Below, piece by piece: positions 60,014-64,000 of a stretch of 64,000 nt of DNA. Location: positions 124,001 to 188,000 of the forward strand of contig JAWKRR010000006.1 in NCBI GenBank assembly GCA_041389525.1, written 5' to 3'. The position numbers and the translations under genes were made by a program. Origin of the DNA: JACKFB01 sp041389525 (GTDB lineage: Bacteria; Myxococcota_A; UBA9042; PHBI01; JACKFB01). Under the pieces are notes generated by a model, which was not told the origin of the DNA, did no database searches, and worked only from the letters and a program-made list of their open reading frames with translations. Positions within the stretch are counted from its first letter, which is position 1, and the number at the start of each line of letters is the position of its first letter.

Positions 60014-60022
60014 CGTCTTGGC

Positions 60023-61357
60023 TCAGTGAACGCGCGCGACGATGTCGCGGGCGAGGGCGATTGGGTCGACCGCGCGGCAGGCGTCGGGGACGTCCTGGCC
60101 GTCGCAGATGTGCGAGAGGTGAGCGCCGCCGCCCCACGCCGCGGACAGCGCCGCGCCGGGGCCGCGGGCTTCATCGAGCTTGGTGACGAGGATCGACGCC
60201 AGCTCGCGCGGGGCGAAGCGGCGGGCGACCGTGCGGACGTCGTGGGCCGGTGCGACGGCCGGGATCGCGAGGTGCCGCTCGCAGCCGTCGACGCTGAGGG
60301 TGGCGTCGAGCTCGGCCAGCTCGGCGTCGTCCCACGGGCCGATCCCGGGGGTGTCGACGAGGATGAGATCCTTGTCGGCGTAGCGCTCCACGGCCGAAGC
60401 CAAGCCGCGCGCGTCGCGAGCTTTTCGCAGCGGCAGCCCAAGGATTCGGCAGAAGGCTTCGAGGGTCTCGAGGCCCCCGATGCGCCGCGTATCGGTCGTG
60501 ATGATGCCCACGCGCGTATTGTGACCGAAGGTCGCGAGCGCCGCCAACTTCGCAACTGTCCGCGTTTTTCCGGCGCCGGTCGGGCCGACGATGGCGGCGA
60601 TGACGCGGTCGGGGCGCGACCACAAGGCCGGGGCGGGGTCCAGCAGCGCGCGAATCTCGGCCTCCAGGTCGGGCTGGCGTGCGACGGCGAGGCCGCGGTC
60701 CGGCGCGACGCGCTCGCGGGCGCGGGAGACGAGGGCAGCGGCCACCGTGGGTTCGACGCCGGCGGCGACCAAGCCACGCACGTCGGGGTCGGGGTCGTCG
60801 GTGGCCGGTCCGGCGCGTCGGGTGGCGCGCTGGAGTCGAGCGATCTCGTCGCGCATGTCGGAGATGGCGGCGCCAAGGCGACGCTCCATGCTGGCCAGTG
60901 GGCTCTCGTCGCTGCGCATCATCGGGAGGTCGGGGATGGTCGGGGTTCGGGAGGACGCCTGCGGCACCTCGGCGGGGCGGAACGCTGCGGCCGGAAGCTG
61001 GGGCTCCGGTGGGCCCGTCGGTTGGGCTGTCGCGCCGGGCGGCGGCTGGGTGGCGAGAGGCGCTGCGGGCGGCGCCGCGTCGGGTCGCGCGGGGGCCGAC
61101 GGTCTGGGCAGGGGCGGGGGCACCGGCGGCGGCTCAATCGGCTCCACATCCACCGCGGTGACGCTGAGGGCCACGTCGGCGGGCGTCGCGGCCTCGGTCC
61201 GGGGCTTCGACGCTGTCACCGCGAAGCGCAGCGGCGCGTTCGCCTGGGCGCGCCGCACCTCGCGGGTCCCCAGGATCACCGCGTCGGGGCCCAGGGACTC
61301 CAGCACGCGGAACATCGCCTCACGAATCGAGCCGGCCTCGAAGGTCTGGGTCGTCAT
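60023..61357 (-). CDS. flhF: SRP-type GTPase FlhF
   Basis: 444 aa. The N-terminal B domain (MTTQTFEAGSIREAMFRVLESLGPDAVILGTREVRR) is FlhF-specific. A Pro-rich middle of about 110 residues leads to the NG domain: Walker A GPTGAGKTRTVAKLAAL near residue 257-265, IITTDTRRIGGLETLEAFCRILGLPL, DTPGIGPWDDAELAEL, and LVTKLDEARGPGAALSAAW. It places the flagellum at the pole. Confidence 0.94.
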   Translation of the reverse strand: MTTQTFEAGSIREAMFRVLESLGPDAVILGTREVRRAQANAPLRFAVTASKPRTEAATPADVALSVTAVDVEPIEPPPVPPPLPRPSAPARPDAAPPAAPLATQPPPGATAQPTGPPEPQLPAAAFRPAEVPQASSRTPTIPDLPMMRSDESPLASMERRLGAAISDMRDEIARLQRATRRAGPATDDPDPDVRGLVAAGVEPTVAAALVSRARERVAPDRGLAVARQPDLEAEIRALLDPAPALWSRPDRVIAAIVGPTGAGKTRTVAKLAALATFGHNTRVGIITTDTRRIGGLETLEAFCRILGLPLRKARDARGLASAVERYADKDLILVDTPGIGPWDDAELAELDATLSVDGCERHLAIPAVAPAHDVRTVARRFAPRELASILVTKLDEARGPGAALSAAWGGGAHLSHICDGQDVPDACRAVDPIALARDIVARVH

Positions 61358-61385
61358 GGGGCCTCCCTATCGGTATCGACCGCGC

Positions 61386-63554
61386 TCACGCCGGACCTCG
61401 CCGCGCCGTGGCCGCGGGGGCAGGCGCCTCAGCGCGCGCGCCGTCGAGGTGGAAGGTCTGGACCAGCATCACGGGGACGTCGCGGGGGAGCTCGTCGTTG
61501 GCGATGACGCGCACACGCGGGTCCTGCAGCACGACCCAGCGAGCCAGCGGATAGCGCACGTCCGCGGGCACCTGGACGACCGCGTGTCGCTCGAGGTCCT
61601 CGCTGAGGCTGCGGTACTGCGAGAGCTGCTGCAGCAGCGACCGCGCCGGCGCCGTGGCCAGGGCGAGCCGTGTGTCGACCTCGTTGCGAAGGGTCGACGC
61701 GCGCAAGAGCTCGATGCTGGCGTCGTCGAAGAGCGCGACCTGCAGCCGGTCGTCGCGGTCGCGGAGCGGGTGGATGATGGCGGGTGCGAGGCGGCGGCGC
61801 ACCTGCTCGACGAGGTAGGGCGTGCTCTTGCCGAAGCGGACGGCCTCCGACAGGGCCTCGAGGATCGAGTTGAAGTCGCGGATGCTGACCCGCTCGTCGA
61901 GCAGGGCGCGCAGCACGCTGAGGATCTCGGCGTGGCTGAGCACCGATGGGACCAGCTCGTCGACGATGCGGGGGTTGCGGCGGGCCAGCGCGTCGAGGAG
62001 GACCTGCAGCTCGGCCCGGCCCAGCAGCCGCGAGGCCTCGCGCTCGATGGCGTCCCGCATGTGGGTCAGCAGCACAAAGACCGGCTCGGCGATGGTGTAG
62101 CCGGCCAGCTCGGCGCGGCTCTTGTCGGCGGGGCGAATCCACAGCGCCGGTAGGCCGAAGGTCGGCTCGATGGTCGCGTCGCCCTCGACGGGACGGCGGA
62201 CGTCGCCCGGGTCCATGGCCATGACGCGGTCGGGCATGACCGAGCCCGAGGCGACCGGGACGCCGTGCACCAGCAGGCGATACTCGTTGGCACCCAGGGC
62301 GCCGTCGTCGCGGATCGGCATGTGGGGGAAGACGAAGCCCAGATCTCGGGCGATGTTGGCTCGGAGCACGCTCACCCGGGTGATGAAGTCGCCGCCGTCC
62401 TCCGACGCGACCATGCCGATGAGGCCGTAGCCGACGTTCAGCTCGAGCTTGGGCACCTCGAGATCGCGCTCGATGGCCTCAATGGAGCCGCGCGCCGGCT
62501 CTCGCGCTTCGCCGGGTCCGGCCGCGCCACCTGCGGCGCCGACGCCGTGCTCGCCAGCGCCGCCCTGGGGCAGGTCCGTGACGCGGCGCGACCACCAGAG
62601 CAGGCCGCCGGCGAGCCCGAAGAAGATGGCCATCGGCATGCCGGGGATGAAGGCCATGGCCGCGACGACCAGGGCCGTGGCCACCATGACCTTGCGGTTG
62701 TTGAGGAGCTGGATGACGACCTGGCCGCCGAGGTCTGTGGACGAGGCGGCGCGGGTGACGATGACACCGGCGGCGGTCGAGATGAGGATCGACGGGATCT
62801 GGCTGACCAAGCCGTCGCCGATGGTGAGCACGGTGTACGTGGTGGCGGCGTCGGAGATGGACAGGCCCTCTTGGGCCACGCCGATGATGAGGCCGCCGAC
62901 GATGTTGATGCCGGTGATGATGAGGCCGGCGATGGCGTCGCCGCGGACGAAGCGGCTGGAGCCGTCCATGGCGCCGTAGAAGTCGGTCTCGCGGGCGAGC
63001 TCGATGCGGCGGGCGCGGGCTTGGTCTTGGGTGATGAGGCCCGACGCGAGGTCGCTGTCGATGCTCATCTGCTTGCCGGGGAGGGCGTCCAGGGTGAAGC
63101 GGGCGCTGACCTCGGCGATGCGGCCGGCGCCCTTGGTGATGACGACGAAGTTGATGAGCGTGAGGATGAGGAAGACGACGATGCCGACGACGTAGCTGCC
63201 GCCGACGACGAACTCGCCGAAGGTCTGGATGATGCCGCCGGCGGCGTCGGTGCCGCTGGCGCCGCCCAGGAGGATGAGGCGGGTGGTGGCGACGTTGAGC
63301 GAGAGGCGGAACAGCGTCGTGATCAAAAGCAGCGAGGGAAATACTGAGAAATCGAGGGCGCGGGTGACCTGGACCGCCGTCAGCAAGATGACGAGGGAGA
63401 TGGTGACGTTGACCGCCAGCAGGAGATCGAGCGCCAGCGGGGGCAGCGGCACGATCATCAGGCCGAGGATGCCCACCAAGGTGAGCGGCATCGCGAGGTC
63501 GCGGCGCCGGACGCCCAGGAACATGCCGCCGGCGGCCTCGGGGAGATTGGCCAC
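61386..63554 (-). CDS. flhA: Flagellar export gate protein FlhA
   Basis: 722 aa, typical length. About eight membrane helices in the first 340 residues with the FHIPEP-class segment GKQMSIDSDLASGLITQDQARARRIELARETDFYGAMDGSSRFVRGDAIAGLIITGINIVGG. The C-terminal cytoplasmic domain carries the nonamer-forming and chaperone-docking regions (YTIAEPVFVLLTHMRDAIEREASRLLGRAELQVLLD). Its stop lies 28 bp from flhF. The start is 3 bp from the fliQ stop. Confidence 0.97.
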   Translation of the reverse strand: MANLPEAAGGMFLGVRRRDLAMPLTLVGILGLMIVPLPPLALDLLLAVNVTISLVILLTAVQVTRALDFSVFPSLLLITTLFRLSLNVATTRLILLGGASGTDAAGGIIQTFGEFVVGGSYVVGIVVFLILTLINFVVITKGAGRIAEVSARFTLDALPGKQMSIDSDLASGLITQDQARARRIELARETDFYGAMDGSSRFVRGDAIAGLIITGINIVGGLIIGVAQEGLSISDAATTYTVLTIGDGLVSQIPSILISTAAGVIVTRAASSTDLGGQVVIQLLNNRKVMVATALVVAAMAFIPGMPMAIFFGLAGGLLWWSRRVTDLPQGGAGEHGVGAAGGAAGPGEAREPARGSIEAIERDLEVPKLELNVGYGLIGMVASEDGGDFITRVSVLRANIARDLGFVFPHMPIRDDGALGANEYRLLVHGVPVASGSVMPDRVMAMDPGDVRRPVEGDATIEPTFGLPALWIRPADKSRAELAGYTIAEPVFVLLTHMRDAIEREASRLLGRAELQVLLDALARRNPRIVDELVPSVLSHAEILSVLRALLDERVSIRDFNSILEALSEAVRFGKSTPYLVEQVRRRLAPAIIHPLRDRDDRLQVALFDDASIELLRASTLRNEVDTRLALATAPARSLLQQLSQYRSLSEDLERHAVVQVPADVRYPLARWVVLQDPRVRVIANDELPRDVPVMLVQTFHLDGARAEAPAPAATARRGPA

Positions 63555-63557
63555 GGG

Positions 63558-63836
63558 TTAGAACCCCCCCGCGCCGATCTGATCGATGTGGACTGAGATC
63601 TCGCGGAAGAGCGCGAAGATCAGGTCGTACATCCAGGGGCCGGCGAGCCACATCACGGCGCCGACCGCGAGCATCTTGGGGATGAAGACGAGGGTGACCT
63701 CGTTGACCTGAGTGGCGGCCTGGATGATCGAGATGACGACGCCGACGATGAGGCCCGCGAAGAGCATCGGTGCCGAGATCTGGTAGGTCACCTGCAGCGC
63801 GCGCTGAAGGATGTCACCGGCGGCGAGGGCGTCCAT
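63558..63836 (-). CDS. fliQ: Flagellar export apparatus protein FliQ
   Basis: 92 aa with two membrane helices (SAPMLFAGLIVGVVISIIQAATQ and MLAVGAVMWLAGPWMYDLIFALF), the classic FliQ pattern with NEVTLVFIPK between them. It starts three bases after fliP and forms the gate with FliP and FliR. Confidence 0.95.
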   Translation of the reverse strand: MDALAAGDILQRALQVTYQISAPMLFAGLIVGVVISIIQAATQVNEVTLVFIPKMLAVGAVMWLAGPWMYDLIFALFREISVHIDQIGAGGF

Positions 63837-63839
63837 CGC

Positions 63840-64000
63840 CTAGCCCCTGAAGCCGTTGGCCAGCGAGGTGACGACGAGGCCCCAGCCGTCGACCACGACG
63901 AAGACGATGAGCTTGAGCGGCAGCGACATCGTGGCGGGCGGCAGCATCATCATGCCCATGGACATCAGGACCGCCGCCACGACGATGTCGATGACGAGGA
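63840..64000 (-). CDS. fliP: Flagellar export apparatus protein FliP (C-terminal part)
   Basis: Last 53 codons, cut at the right edge of the window. They translate to IDIVVAAVLMSMGMMMLPP, SLPLKLIVFVVVDGWGLV and end SLANGFRG, the highly conserved FliP C-terminus (the SMGMMMLPP stretch is diagnostic). Stop TAG at 63842-63840. It heads, as far as can be seen, the fliP-fliQ-flhA-flhF-flhG-fliA-mepA run. Confidence 0.93.
   Translation of the reverse strand, partial: LVIDIVVAAVLMSMGMMMLPPATMSLPLKLIVFVVVDGWGLVVTSLANGFRG

Noticed and set aside
1..64000. tRNA, rRNA, CRISPR arrays, prophage or integrase
   Set aside because: No cloverleaf-type sequence, spaced direct repeats, integrase or phage structural genes were recognised.

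Overview
This is a contiguous piece of a very GC-rich, Gram-negative bacterial chromosome. The flagellum has both a P-ring (FlgI) and a lipoprotein L-ring (FlgH), so there is an outer membrane. Long Ala/Pro-rich linkers, Ala-rich lipoproteins, a eukaryotic-type Ser/Thr kinase with a TPR tail and a receiver-plus-giant-coiled-coil protein of the FrzS/AglZ style point to a flagellated member of the Myxococcota (former Deltaproteobacteria). The lineage is an inference. I see no rRNA, tRNA, CRISPR, prophage or intact insertion sequence.

Left part, about 1-24.6 kb, is housekeeping and accessory genes: a cut-off phoH-like gene; a translationally coupled cofactor run nadC-birA-coaX followed by an uncharacterised protein; the receiver/coiled-coil protein and an Ala-rich lipoprotein facing left; then four overlapping nucleic-acid enzymes, recD2 - RNB ribonuclease - XPB-like helicase - DUF790/Bax1-like nuclease. 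This is the most intriguing non-flagellar unit, because XPB-Bax1 is best known from archaea. After it come a membrane-associated sulfotransferase paired with APS kinase (cysC), a lipoprotein, a class V aminotransferase, a DUF309 protein, a kinase-TPR protein, a CsgG-like secreted protein and a CblC (MMACHC)-like cobalamin protein.

From 24.6 kb to the end the window is a flagellar regulon of about 40 genes. Leftward: flhB, fliR, fliN, fliM and a sigma-54 activator. Rightward: a second sigma-54 activator, then flgB-flgC-fliE-fliF-fliG-fliH-fliI-(MotE-like)-fliK-flgD-flgE and motA-motB. Leftward again: fliD-fliS-fliT-like-HDOD; fliC; a PilZ protein; flgM-flgN-flgK-flgL; flgF-flgG-flgA-flgI-flgJ; flgH plus a coiled-coil protein; and fliP-fliQ-flhA-flhF-flhG-fliA-mepA. 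A lone FliJ-like gene runs rightward at 57.1 kb.

The promoters can be read directly. Near-perfect -24/-12 (GG-N10-GC) sigma-54 sites precede fliM, the second activator/flgB operon, flgF and flgH, and a weaker one precedes the first activator. fliC and flgM share a different motif (TTAAG-N17-CGATGT) that fits FliA/sigma-28. This gives a classical hierarchy: sigma-54 activators, then the hook-basal body, then FliA held by FlgM, then flagellin and hook-associated proteins. FlhF/FlhG suggest polar placement and number control, and the PilZ protein suggests a c-di-GMP brake. A 154-bp MITE-like element with terminal inverted repeats and a 5-bp direct repeat lies between the first activator and the fliM promoter.
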